Shown in pieces: positions 10,571 through 19,609 of a stretch of DNA of 64,000 bases. Source of the DNA: Bacteroidales bacterium (lineage in GTDB: Bacteria; Bacteroidota; Bacteroidia; Bacteroidales; Marinilabiliaceae); assembly GCA_900766825.1 (NCBI GenBank), contig CAAFWU010000036.1:1-64000 (forward strand), given 5' to 3'. Each line of letters begins with the position of its first letter. The first letter of the stretch is position 1. The notes below the pieces were generated by a model. It was given only the letters and a program-made list of their open reading frames with translations. It did not search any database and had not been told where the DNA came from. Made by a program: the position numbers and the translations under genes.

Positions 10571-12268
10571 ATGAAAAGGATTTACATTGCTTTTCTGGCC
10601 GCTCTGGGATGTGTGGGTGCTTCTGCACAGAAACTCACACTGGAAAAGGCTTATAATGACTTTACGAAAAGTGAAGGAGCATCCATTTGGGCTGCTAATG
10701 TTGACTATGACTCAGCTAATGGTACCAAAGTTGGTACTATAGATTGCTCCAACGGTGCAACTGGCACATGGAATGAAGGTTTGGCTTTCCAAGGTCCCGA
10801 TAAATGGCACTACTTCCACAAAGGCATCTTCAATGGCAACAATGGCGACCGCATGGTTGGTGTTATAGATGCTAAAGCAGGTCAGCGCATCAAGGTTGTG
10901 GCTGCTACAGAGAACAAGGGCAAACTGAACAACGGTTTGGCAATCTACGAGGGAGCTAACGTAACCCTCTACAACTACGACAAACTGATTACCGCTGATT
11001 ACGAGGAGGCAACCTACTATTTCGACGTAGTTGCTGACGGTCCTGCTGGCATGTATCTCACCCGTCAGGGCTACTTCACCAGTTTCGAGGTTTACAACAC
11101 CTCAGCCTACAGCGAAGAGGAGACCGCAACCTACACAGTTAAGTTTGTAGACGAGAACGGCACTGAGATTAAGGAAGCCGTGACAGCCACTGGTCTTGTT
11201 GGTGCAAATCCTGAGTTCTTCATTGCTAAGTACACCACTTCTGTTAAATCTGCCGACGGCACTAAGAAGTATAACTACGCAAGCAACGACTTCAGCACCA
11301 TTACCTTGGCTAAAACGGGCAGCGTGGCAACTGTTAAGTTCCAGAGCGTTGCTGTGCTCAACTACACTATCAACTACGTTGACTACAATTCTGACGCAAC
11401 AATAGCAACAACCAAGGGCATCACCTTCGAGGATGAGCCTTACGTATCCTACAAGGGTTTTGTGGTTGGTACCGATGGCACCATCTATGGTGTTTCCGAG
11501 AACAAAGGTTTGGAGGGAGCTTTGGGCGAGGAGACCCAAAACTTCTCTGTAAAAGTAACCAGCGAGATGAATGAGTTCGATGTTCCCGCATTGGCTATCA
11601 ACGAGCTCTTTGAGTTCCCCGATGGCTTTGGCCTCAGCTACATTAGCGAGGGTGAGGACATGGGCGAGAATGTTGTTCTGCAAACATCAACTGGTCTCTC
11701 CAATGGTTTGGGTGGCGCATCTCGTTACATTGGTGGCGACGGCGCACCTCAGTTCTCTATCGAGCTCGAAGCTGGCGACTACGCACTTTACTTGAGTGCA
11801 TACAATGACGCAAGTAACTTGAAGCGTGCATTCAATTTCTACTACAAAGCAACTGAGGATGCCACCGAATGGTCTGTCTTGACACAATACTCTGATCTTG
11901 AAATGACAACCAAGAGAGGTGCTTTCATTGCAGGAGACAACTGGGTATACTTCAGTGTTCCCGCAGAGATTGTAGATGCCGAGACTGGCAAGCTCAGCTT
12001 TGCTGTATCGGGCTACGTAAACAGCGGTCTCAAGACCAACCAGTCTATCACTGTTGACTACTTCATGCTCCTGAAGAAGGGTTACAAGGGCGACGTTACC
12101 GTAAATGGTGACGAGGAAGAGACTCCTGAGGATCCTGAGACACCACAGGCAATCGTAAACGTTAAGGCAGATGTTGCCAACGGTGCAATGTACGATTTGT
12201 CGGGTCGTCGTATCAGCGAGGCTAAGGGTATGTTCATTATGAATGGCAAGCTCTACATTGCTAAATAA
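10571..12268 (+). CDS. Secreted protein of unknown function with MucBP-like repeats and C-terminal sorting-type tail
   Basis: I do not recognise a specific family. The 565-residue product has a clear signal peptide (MKRIYIAFLAALGCVGASAQ). Residues about 20-175 look like an all-beta domain. Two successive segments, YTVKFVDENGTEI and YTINYVDYNSDATIA, resemble MucBP-type beta repeats. A second beta-rich region follows, then an acidic Pro-rich linker (DEEETPEDPETPQ). The last residues, MYDLSGRRI...GMFIMNGKLYIAK, match the short tail seen on many secreted Bacteroidales proteins. It lies between the SusC/D pairs and the PL11 lyase, so a surface glycan-binding role in the same locus is a reasonable inference. 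A good terminator follows. Confidence 0.7.
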   Translation: MKRIYIAFLAALGCVGASAQKLTLEKAYNDFTKSEGASIWAANVDYDSANGTKVGTIDCSNGATGTWNEGLAFQGPDKWHYFHKGIFNGNNGDRMVGVIDAKAGQRIKVVAATENKGKLNNGLAIYEGANVTLYNYDKLITADYEEATYYFDVVADGPAGMYLTRQGYFTSFEVYNTSAYSEEETATYTVKFVDENGTEIKEAVTATGLVGANPEFFIAKYTTSVKSADGTKKYNYASNDFSTITLAKTGSVATVKFQSVAVLNYTINYVDYNSDATIATTKGITFEDEPYVSYKGFVVGTDGTIYGVSENKGLEGALGEETQNFSVKVTSEMNEFDVPALAINELFEFPDGFGLSYISEGEDMGENVVLQTSTGLSNGLGGASRYIGGDGAPQFSIELEAGDYALYLSAYNDASNLKRAFNFYYKATEDATEWSVLTQYSDLEMTTKRGAFIAGDNWVYFSVPAEIVDAETGKLSFAVSGYVNSGLKTNQSITVDYFMLLKKGYKGDVTVNGDEEETPEDPETPQAIVNVKADVANGAMYDLSGRRISEAKGMFIMNGKLYIAK

Positions 12269-12276
12269 TACATAAT

Positions 12277-12292
12277 GGTCAGCGTGCTGACC
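12277..12292 (+). repeat. Short perfect hairpin after the secreted-protein gene
   Basis: GGTCAGC-GT-GCTGACC is a perfect 7-base inverted repeat nine bases after the stop codon. It precedes the larger terminator hairpin and may stabilise the 3' end of the transcript. Confidence 0.45.
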
Positions 12293-12310
12293 AATGGGTA
12301 TTGACCAAAG

Positions 12311-12362
12311 GCGTCCGCTCGACCTCAGATATTGAGGTTGGACGGACGCATTTTAGATTTTT
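12311..12362 (+). terminator. Rho-independent terminator
   Basis: Arms 12311-12326 and 12334-12349 (GCGTCCG...CGGACGC outer part, ACCTCA...TGAGGT inner part, with small mismatches) form a strong hairpin followed by TTTTAGATTTTT. It ends the sus transcript before the PL11 gene. Confidence 0.8.
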
Positions 12363-12376
12363 AAAATAATAACCAC

Positions 12377-15300
12377 ATGAAACGACCAAATGTGATACCA
12401 CATTTTGTGAGCATGGCAGCCATGGCTCTTAGCCTCGCTGTGTTGCCCACTGTGGAAACGGAGGCGCAACGTGCTGGCACTCCAGAGCTGGACCGCGGTC
12501 TGGTGGCTGTGAAGGTTAGCAGCGGCGTCTTCTGCTCGTGGCGCATTGCGGGTAGCGAGTACTACGATGTGCAGTACAACATATACCGCAACGGCACCAA
12601 ACTCAACTCCACTCCCCTCAATGTCTCCAACTACACCGACGCGGGCGGCTCGGCTTCGTCCACCTACACCGTGAAGGCTGTGGTGCGTGGCGTTGAGGAG
12701 AGCACAGCCTCTGCTGCTGCAAGCGTATGGGCCAACAACTATCTGGAGATAGCTCCCGACCACGGTTCGCTATCCTACACTTTTGAGCCCAACGATGCCA
12801 CCATTGCCGATCTGGATGGCGACGGACAGATGGAGCTCATTGTCAAGTTTGTGAACACCGACCTCCATGCCAGCAAATTCATCTCGGACCCCACGGCCAA
12901 GTTCGATGCCTACGACATCATTGAGGCCTACACTCTCTCGGGCACCAAACTATGGTGGATTGACTGCGGCCCCAACATGATCGACTTCCAAAGCAATGAG
13001 ATAAACATTGCTGCCCACGACTGGGACCAGGACGGACGCGCCGAGTGCATCATGCGTGCTGCGGACGGCACCGTGATTCACCACTCCGATGGCACCACCA
13101 CAACCATTGGCGACGCCAGCAAGGACTATCGCGGCTCGATGTCAGTTGACGCCAATGGCTACCAGTCCGCCAGCACCTTCATTCACGAAGGCGACGAGTT
13201 CCTGCTCTATATGGACGGTCTGACCTCCAAACTCTACAAACACAGCACGAGCTACGAGGCCAACAAGACCCCCTACCCTCTTAAGCGACTGGAGGCTGGC
13301 GAGACCAACCTCAATGACGCTTGGGGCGACGGCTACGGTCACCGCTCGAGCAAACACTTCTTTGGCGCACCCTATCTGGATGGGCGCAACCCCAGCGTCT
13401 TCTTGGCTCGCGGCATATACACACGTCACAAGATGATTGCGCTGGACGTAGACCCCGCAACGCATACTCTCTCAACACGTTGGAGCTGGGTCTGCAGCCG
13501 CGCTGGCGTATGGTACGGACAGGGTTATCATAACTACACCATTGCGGATGTGGACATCGACGGACGAGACGAGATTGTGTTCGGCTCCATGGTTATAGAC
13601 GACAATGGCAAAGGTCTATCATCCACAGGTCTGGGCCACGGCGACGCACACCACGTTTCCGACCTCAACCCTTATGTCCCTGGTCTTGAGATGTTTGCCT
13701 GCAACGAGGACGCGCCCAACAACAACTATCGCGATGCCACAACGAGCAAAATCTACTACCGCTCCATTGGCACCAACGACGATGGTCGCTCTTGTGCTGG
13801 CAACTTCTGCAACGAGCACTATGGCGCCATGGGCACATCGGGTCGCGACACCCCAATAAGCTGCGTTACCAACGACCACGCTGGTCTCTCGGGCGTAAGC
13901 CTCAACTTCCGCATCTATTGGGACGGCGACCTACAGGAGGAGCTCTTCGACGACGTCACCGTGACCAAATATGGTCAGAGCTCGGCACTCGTAAAATTCC
14001 AAGAGGTATACTCCAACAACAGCACCAAAGCCACGCCCTGCATTCAGGCCGACATCTTTGGAGACTGGCGCGAGGAGGTTGTGTTGCGCACCGCCGAGGG
14101 CAAGATTCGCATCTTTACCACCACCACCCCCACAGAGTGGCGCAACTACACACTGCTGGACGACCACCAGTACCGCAATGCCATGATCACCCAGATGAAT
14201 GGCTACAACCAGCCACCTCACACCTCCTACTTCCTGGGCGAACTGGAGCAGATAACCGTGGCTCCTCCCCCACTAATCATGAACGGACGCACCGAGTTGG
14301 CTGCAGGCGGCACCCTCTCCACCTCGCTCGATGACAAACACGTGGTCATTGCGGCCACACAGGATGCCACATTTACCATCGGAGCTAACGCCAAGCCCTA
14401 CATCCTCACGGTGAACACCCCCACATGGGTTCAGGGCACCCACGCCAGCAACGCCACCACGGACACCAAGGTGATAACCACCACCACCTACACCCACACA
14501 CTCAAGGGTGCAGCCCTCGCTGGCGATATGCGTCTGGTTAAGCAAGGCAGCGGCAAGCTCATCCTCCACAACGAGACCCACACCTACACGGGCAACACCG
14601 ACATCTGGGAGGGCTCGCTGCAGACCGATGCCACCATATCCGCCAGCCCCGTATGGCTCAACCGCCACACCACCCTAACCTCGGGCGGCACACTGAGCAA
14701 GAGCCTCGAAGCTGAGTATAACGCCACCATAGAGGTGGGCACCAATCCAAACGAGGCTGCCACACTGACCGCTGGCGACGTAACCCTCAACTTCGGCTGC
14801 CACCTCGCCCTCCAACTCTTCAGCGACGGCACCGCCGACTGCCTGAGTGCCAAGAGCATAGCCCCCGTAGTGAACACATCTTCCGTAAAAGACGAGCTCA
14901 CCTACAGCAAACCAGTGATTGACCTCACCACAACCCTGCTGAACGGTGCCGAAGAGATGCCCGAGGGCAAATATCTCATTGCACAGTGGACCGAGGGCAC
15001 TCTCTCGACCGACAACTTCACCCTCGTTGCCCCCAGAGACTACAAGATAACTCTCGAGGCCGACGCCAGCACCAAGAAACTCTACGCCAAACTGGAGCAT
15101 CTGCGCGCCCCAACAACCATCTACTGGCGTGGCTCCGCCACCAGCAACATTTGGGACTTTGGCACAACAGCCAACTTTGTGGACAAAGACGGAAATGCCG
15201 TTAGCTTCGTCTCGGGAGACAACGTAATCTTCGACGACAATGCCGTGGCCACCACCATTAGCGTGACCGAGACACTCACACCTGGGTCCATAACCTTTGC

Positions 15301-16996
15301 CAATGCCACCAAGAGCCTCACCCTCACGGGCGACAGTTTGGTGGGCCGCCCCACCCTCGTCATCAACGGCGGCGGCACGGTGACCATTGAGAGCGACAAC
15401 CTCATTGGCTCCACCACACTATCCAATGGCTCGGTGCTGAACGTGAGCAAGTTGGCCTACAGCCTCGGCAACGAGTGCGGTCAGTTGGGCGACCTAAACT
15501 CCACCATAGAGATTAACGGCGCCACCCTATTGATTAACAGCTCCACGGGCTGCAGCCAGACCATAACCATGACGGGCGACAACGCTGCCATTGAGACCCC
15601 ATCGGGCTCGGCACTCTCCATGAACGTGGCCATAAAAGCCGCAGCCAACGGCACCAACTGGTACAAACGCGGCGCTGGCTCCCTCACCTTGGGCAACGCC
15701 ATTAGCGGCGGCACACTGCACATTGCCGCGGGTGTGGTGACCAGCGGCGACGGTGGCGGCACACTGGGCACCCCATATGCCGTGGTCTTCGAGGGAGGAA
15801 CCTTCAACGATGTAGACAACATCTACTCCACATCCACCAACAAGATGAACGTTGTTGTGCCCGAAGGTCAAAAGGGCATCTGGAGTTTGGACAGCCGCTG
15901 CAACTACACGGGCACCCTCTCAGGCTCAGGCAACCTGACCGTTACGGCCCACAGCGTGCGCACCTATATGCAGGGCGACTGGAGTGCCTTTGCGGGTACA
16001 ATGACCATAAACGGCACCAAGACAGGACAATATGACCCAGCTCTTGACTTGAACAACACCAAGGGTATGCCCAACGCCAAGATTGTGAACAACACCAGCG
16101 TGCTGAACGATGGCAAGAGCATGACCCTTGGCGAGGTGACTGGTTCGGGCAGCCTCGGCGGCTCGGGCACCTACTCAATAGGTTCGCTGGGCACCAACTT
16201 TGTGATGAACAACAACCTGAGCAGCTGCGGTCTGGAGAAGGTTGGCAAAGGCATAATGACCATAAAGACCAGCCAGAGCCCCAGCAGCGTTACGGTGAGC
16301 GAGGGCACCCTGAACTGCCGCACCACTGCCATTGGCACCACAGCCATCTTTGGCACCAAGACCACCACGGTTAAGTCGGGAGCCCGACTGACAGGCCGCG
16401 CCAACGTGGGCACCGTGGTTGTGGAGGAGGGCGGCACCATAGCCCCCGGCGATGCCACTGCCGCCAGCATGATTGGCTACATGACAGCCACAGCCATCAC
16501 CGTGACCAACGGCACCATGGACTTCAACCTCGTGAACGCCAAAAATGCCACGGCATCCCGTTCGTGGCTTAAGGTGACCAACGCCCTGAGCATATCGGGC
16601 ACCATAAACGTGAGCATGAACGAGACCTATGTGCCCACCTCGGGCGACGAGTTCCAGATCTGGACCTGCGGCTCCATTGCATTGCCCAACGGCAAGCCCA
16701 CCATAAACTTGCCCACCCTGCCCGACGGTCTCTATTGGGACACCACCAATCTGCTCACCACCAAGGGCACCCTCAAGATCACGGGCACCCCAACGGCCAT
16801 TGCCAACATCATTGCCAACAATGCCGAGGTCATTGCCACCGTGTTCGACCTAAGCGGCAGCAAGATTGGCGAGTTCAAAACCACCAAAGCAGAGGTTCGC
16901 AAATGTGTTGAGGCCATGGTTGGCCACAAGGGACTCTACATTGTAAGCCTCCGCACCGAGGATAAGAGAGAGGCTTTGCGCATTCTGGTTAAGTAA
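12377..16996 (+). CDS. Rhamnogalacturonan lyase (PL11-type) fused to a long beta-repeat region
   Basis: Secreted polysaccharide lyase that should cleave the rhamnogalacturonan I backbone. The 1539-residue product has a signal peptide ending near residue 33, then a PL11 core at about residues 34-635 that opens with LDRGLVAVKVSSGVFCSWR, continues with the calcium-binding-type repeats IADLDGDGQMELIVK, DWDQDGRAECIMR and VDIDGRDEIVFGSM, and closes with YNQPPHTSYFLGELE. The remaining 900 residues are unusual: low-complexity Gly/Thr/Asn-rich beta repeats resembling autotransporter-associated repeats (near residues 718-755, 1095-1120 and 1285-1313). The C-terminus has FDLSGSKIGEF and GLYIVSLR...ALRILVK, a sorting-type tail. 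Typical PL11 enzymes are about 600 residues, so the repeat region is an extension, perhaps a stalk. Confidence 0.88.
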   Translation: MKRPNVIPHFVSMAAMALSLAVLPTVETEAQRAGTPELDRGLVAVKVSSGVFCSWRIAGSEYYDVQYNIYRNGTKLNSTPLNVSNYTDAGGSASSTYTVKAVVRGVEESTASAAASVWANNYLEIAPDHGSLSYTFEPNDATIADLDGDGQMELIVKFVNTDLHASKFISDPTAKFDAYDIIEAYTLSGTKLWWIDCGPNMIDFQSNEINIAAHDWDQDGRAECIMRAADGTVIHHSDGTTTTIGDASKDYRGSMSVDANGYQSASTFIHEGDEFLLYMDGLTSKLYKHSTSYEANKTPYPLKRLEAGETNLNDAWGDGYGHRSSKHFFGAPYLDGRNPSVFLARGIYTRHKMIALDVDPATHTLSTRWSWVCSRAGVWYGQGYHNYTIADVDIDGRDEIVFGSMVIDDNGKGLSSTGLGHGDAHHVSDLNPYVPGLEMFACNEDAPNNNYRDATTSKIYYRSIGTNDDGRSCAGNFCNEHYGAMGTSGRDTPISCVTNDHAGLSGVSLNFRIYWDGDLQEELFDDVTVTKYGQSSALVKFQEVYSNNSTKATPCIQADIFGDWREEVVLRTAEGKIRIFTTTTPTEWRNYTLLDDHQYRNAMITQMNGYNQPPHTSYFLGELEQITVAPPPLIMNGRTELAAGGTLSTSLDDKHVVIAATQDATFTIGANAKPYILTVNTPTWVQGTHASNATTDTKVITTTTYTHTLKGAALAGDMRLVKQGSGKLILHNETHTYTGNTDIWEGSLQTDATISASPVWLNRHTTLTSGGTLSKSLEAEYNATIEVGTNPNEAATLTAGDVTLNFGCHLALQLFSDGTADCLSAKSIAPVVNTSSVKDELTYSKPVIDLTTTLLNGAEEMPEGKYLIAQWTEGTLSTDNFTLVAPRDYKITLEADASTKKLYAKLEHLRAPTTIYWRGSATSNIWDFGTTANFVDKDGNAVSFVSGDNVIFDDNAVATTISVTETLTPGSITFANATKSLTLTGDSLVGRPTLVINGGGTVTIESDNLIGSTTLSNGSVLNVSKLAYSLGNECGQLGDLNSTIEINGATLLINSSTGCSQTITMTGDNAAIETPSGSALSMNVAIKAAANGTNWYKRGAGSLTLGNAISGGTLHIAAGVVTSGDGGGTLGTPYAVVFEGGTFNDVDNIYSTSTNKMNVVVPEGQKGIWSLDSRCNYTGTLSGSGNLTVTAHSVRTYMQGDWSAFAGTMTINGTKTGQYDPALDLNNTKGMPNAKIVNNTSVLNDGKSMTLGEVTGSGSLGGSGTYSIGSLGTNFVMNNNLSSCGLEKVGKGIMTIKTSQSPSSVTVSEGTLNCRTTAIGTTAIFGTKTTTVKSGARLTGRANVGTVVVEEGGTIAPGDATAASMIGYMTATAITVTNGTMDFNLVNAKNATASRSWLKVTNALSISGTINVSMNETYVPTSGDEFQIWTCGSIALPNGKPTINLPTLPDGLYWDTTNLLTTKGTLKITGTPTAIANIIANNAEVIATVFDLSGSKIGEFKTTKAEVRKCVEAMVGHKGLYIVSLRTEDKREALRILVK

Positions 16997-17025
16997 CCGT
17001 TTTCAATTGATTTCTGAATAATGGG

Positions 17026-17080
17026 CAACGCCCTGCGCCAACGTAATGTGGTGCAGGGCGTTGTTCTTTTTGTTTTTTTA
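17026..17080 (+). terminator. Rho-independent terminator after the PL11 lyase
   Basis: CAACGCCCTGCGCC (17026-17039) pairs with GGTGCAGGGCGTTG (17050-17063), with one G-T wobble, and is followed by TTCTTTTTGTTTTTTTA. Confidence 0.9.
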
Positions 17081-17135
17081 TAAGTTGAAGAGGGGAGCAA
17101 GGGGGTTATGGCAAGGACAATGAGGGGGAAGAAGT

Positions 17136-17158
17136 GTTAATTTCGCAAGAGGAAATTA
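17136..17158. promoter_or_regulatory. Perfect 8+8 inverted repeat, candidate operator of the AEC gene
   Basis: TTAATTTC and GAAATTAA flank a 7-base spacer (GCAAGAG), 16 bases before the ATG at 17175. The left arm overlaps TAATTTCG (17137-17144), a 7/8 match to the Bacteroidetes -7 element TAnnTTTG. Position and symmetry suggest a repressor site. No regulator gene is adjacent. Confidence 0.45.
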
Positions 17159-17174
17159 ATTAGGAACATAAGCA

Positions 17175-18101
17175 ATGGACGCAGCATATCAAATGCTCAT
17201 ACTATTGGTCATTGTGGCCATAGGATTTATATCTCGCCGATGCAATTTGATGGGTGGAGACTTCGACAAACGGCTCTCGGCCTTTATTATCGACATCTCG
17301 TGCCCCGCTCTTATCCTCTCTTCTGTCTTTGGGGAGTCGTTGCCCGACCGTTCGCTCATTGTGCCCTTGCTGGGGGTGGGCTTTGCCACCTATGGCATAC
17401 TGCTGCTTGTGGCCATGGCAGTGGCACGTCTGCTGGGCCGAGACGATGTGGAACGTGGTATCATAAGCTTCATGGTTATGTTTGCCAACGTGGGTTTCCT
17501 GGGCTACCCTGTGGCAGCATCCATCTTTGGACCCGAGGCGGTGTTCTACGCTTCGCTGCTCAACTGCCCTAACTCGTTGTTTGTATTTGTGTTTGGCACC
17601 ACCTTCATCAAGGGCGGACGAGCCACATTGCGCAGCTTCGATTGGCATCTGCTCTTCTGCCCAGCCATGATAGCATCCTACATATCCATTGCCATTGTGG
17701 CTCTGGGCATCACGGGGTTGCCGCGCGTCATAACCCAGCCGCTCACAATCATTGGGGGCATCACCGTGCCGGGGGCACTACTCATCATTGGCTCGTCGAT
17801 GGCGGACGTGGACATCAAGGGAGCCTTTCGCAACCCACGCGTCTATTTGGTTTCGGCCATTCGATTGGTGGCGGTGCCAGTGTTTATCTTTTTTGTTTTC
17901 AAGGCGTTGGCATTTGTGTTGCCCATCAGTCCTTTGGTCATTGCCATCAACACCATTATAATAGGAATGCCTGTGGCATCCTACGGCACCATGTTTTGCT
18001 TACGCTATGGGCGCGACGAGACTTTTATGGTGCAATGCACACTGCTCACCACGGTGCTCAGTGCTGTCACTATTCCTGTTTTGGCGGGGATTTGTGGATA
18101 A
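17175..18101 (+). CDS. AEC-family (auxin efflux carrier-like) membrane transporter
   Basis: Inner-membrane permease of 308 residues with about ten hydrophobic segments and the AEC pattern: an N-terminal half with MGGDFDKRLSAFIIDISCPALILSSV, a FANVGFLGYPV segment in the middle, and a C-terminal half with IGGITVPGALLIIGSSMAD and a late MPVASYGTMFCLRYG. Bacterial members carry small organic acids or amino-acid-like anions; the substrate here is not readable. It follows the PL11 terminator and has its own putative operator, so it is probably a separate unit that might export or import products of sugar acid metabolism. Confidence 0.85.
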   Translation: MDAAYQMLILLVIVAIGFISRRCNLMGGDFDKRLSAFIIDISCPALILSSVFGESLPDRSLIVPLLGVGFATYGILLLVAMAVARLLGRDDVERGIISFMVMFANVGFLGYPVAASIFGPEAVFYASLLNCPNSLFVFVFGTTFIKGGRATLRSFDWHLLFCPAMIASYISIAIVALGITGLPRVITQPLTIIGGITVPGALLIIGSSMADVDIKGAFRNPRVYLVSAIRLVAVPVFIFFVFKALAFVLPISPLVIAINTIIIGMPVASYGTMFCLRYGRDETFMVQCTLLTTVLSAVTIPVLAGICG

Positions 18102-18289
18102 AATAATTGGTCTATACTTAAGATAGAAATATGCTTAAAACCAATAGAATTTGCAATAAATATTATCACAAACAAAGATAAATTGCATTCTATAAAACAA
18201 TTCAGTCGCCTAAGCAAAAAAATAACTTGACAATATCAAGAACAGCAGACCCCAACTTGAAAGGATTACTTGTAAAACTTAGAACACAA
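18102..18289. other. AT-rich junction at the left edge of the R-M island
   Basis: This 188-base AT-rich gap lies between convergent genes. It holds an imperfect inverted repeat: ATAGAATTTGCAAT at 18144-18157 and ATTGCATTCTAT at 18182-18193, with a two-base bulge. It may form the 3' hairpin of the methyltransferase transcript or mark the insertion edge. I see no gene in it. Confidence 0.3.
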
Positions 18290-19609
18290 TCATATATCCG
18301 TTGGACATTTCGAACAGTCACTTAGTACGATCTCTAATCTTTCATTCATTCCAGCATTATTTTCATACTTACGTCTTAGAATACCAGCACATCCTTTTTC
18401 TGTTATAAAGAACTTTTCTGGCGTATTTGTGTCTGCTATATCAACAATGTTTGCCAGTGTATAGTTGTATGGAATTCTTGAAGCATTTATATATCCATTG
18501 TTTCCATTATAAGTAAAATCATTCAGTAAATATAGACTATAATCTTCATTACAAACTGTTGGGTTACATTTTACTGTAAGTTGCAAATTTTCATATTCAA
18601 CTAATCTTTGTGCTATCCATCTGATAACAGGCACAGCCCAAGAATTCCCAACAGCATGATATCTTTGGGTATCTCTGCATTTATCAATCAAAGTATAGTT
18701 ATCGGGAAATCCCATTAGCCTTTCACACTCTAAAGGGCTTAATCTTCTTAGCCTTCCATCTTGAGCTAAGAATAGAGATCCATTAAAGGCAGCGGCATTG
18801 CCATTCCATTTTGTACCGTAAGCTGCATATAAGCAATCAGAATAGCTTCTGAATGCTTCAATTCTATGCCCATTAATTTCTTTTACTAAGTCAAAAGATA
18901 CTTCTGGCACTATTTCATCATCAAACAATCCTAAACTATATGGTTGTTGTTTTGACTGTTGTTTAAATGGGTCTTGAATAATATTCCCCTCCTCAAACAG
19001 AATACGTTCAGGATGAAAGTTCTTGCCACCACCCAAAACATACACTCGCTTTCTTTGTTGTGGCAACCCGAAATATTTTGCATCCAAAACTCTCCAAGCC
19101 AAGTTCCTCTCTTTACCATAAACAATACCAGAGGAAGCCCATTTTTTTACTACAATAGGTTCTTCTAATCCAACAAGCCCTGCCAAAAAGCATCCAAAGG
19201 CATTTGTTTTATCGGTTAATGCCCCTTCTACATTTTCCCAAAAGAAAACAGCACGTTCTTTATCTGCTGCAAGTCTTTTTTTATCTATTGCATCAATTAT
19301 ATCTATATATTTTAATGTTAGTTGCCCTCTATCATCATTGATGCCATTTCTCCAACCAGCTAAAGAAAATGCTTGGCAAGGAGTACCTCCACATAGTAAG
19401 TCTGGGATTCCCACTTTCCCTTCTTCTATCATTTGGGGGATATCGTTCATATCCCCCAAATTAGGAACATTTGGAAATTTATCTGACAAAAAGCGAGATT
19501 GAAAATCTGCAATTTCAGATAGCCATAGTGGCTTTATATTCATTGGTTCGAGTACATAACTTGCAGCTTCAATACCAGAGCACAAACTACCAAACGAAGT
19601 TATAATCAT
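18290..19609 (-). CDS. C5-cytosine DNA methyltransferase of a type II R-M system
   Basis: Methylates cytosine C5 in a specific site and so protects the host from the adjacent nuclease. The 439-residue product shows the C5-methyltransferase motifs in order: motif I FGSLCSGIEAAS, motif IV GGTPCQAFSLAG with catalytic Cys78, motif VI FFWENVEGAL, motif VIII PQQRKRVYVLGG, motif IX-like RLRRLSPLECERLMGFP and motif X AVGNSWAVPVIRW. About 90 residues follow motif X, including FFITEKGCAGILRRK, a tail seen in phage-like family members. Its start overlaps the stop of the upstream nuclease gene by four bases (ATGA), so the two are translationally coupled. AT-rich codon use sets it apart from flanking genes. 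The recognition site is unknown. Confidence 0.93.
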   Translation of the reverse strand: MIITSFGSLCSGIEAASYVLEPMNIKPLWLSEIADFQSRFLSDKFPNVPNLGDMNDIPQMIEEGKVGIPDLLCGGTPCQAFSLAGWRNGINDDRGQLTLKYIDIIDAIDKKRLAADKERAVFFWENVEGALTDKTNAFGCFLAGLVGLEEPIVVKKWASSGIVYGKERNLAWRVLDAKYFGLPQQRKRVYVLGGGKNFHPERILFEEGNIIQDPFKQQSKQQPYSLGLFDDEIVPEVSFDLVKEINGHRIEAFRSYSDCLYAAYGTKWNGNAAAFNGSLFLAQDGRLRRLSPLECERLMGFPDNYTLIDKCRDTQRYHAVGNSWAVPVIRWIAQRLVEYENLQLTVKCNPTVCNEDYSLYLLNDFTYNGNNGYINASRIPYNYTLANIVDIADTNTPEKFFITEKGCAGILRRKYENNAGMNERLEIVLSDCSKCPTDI

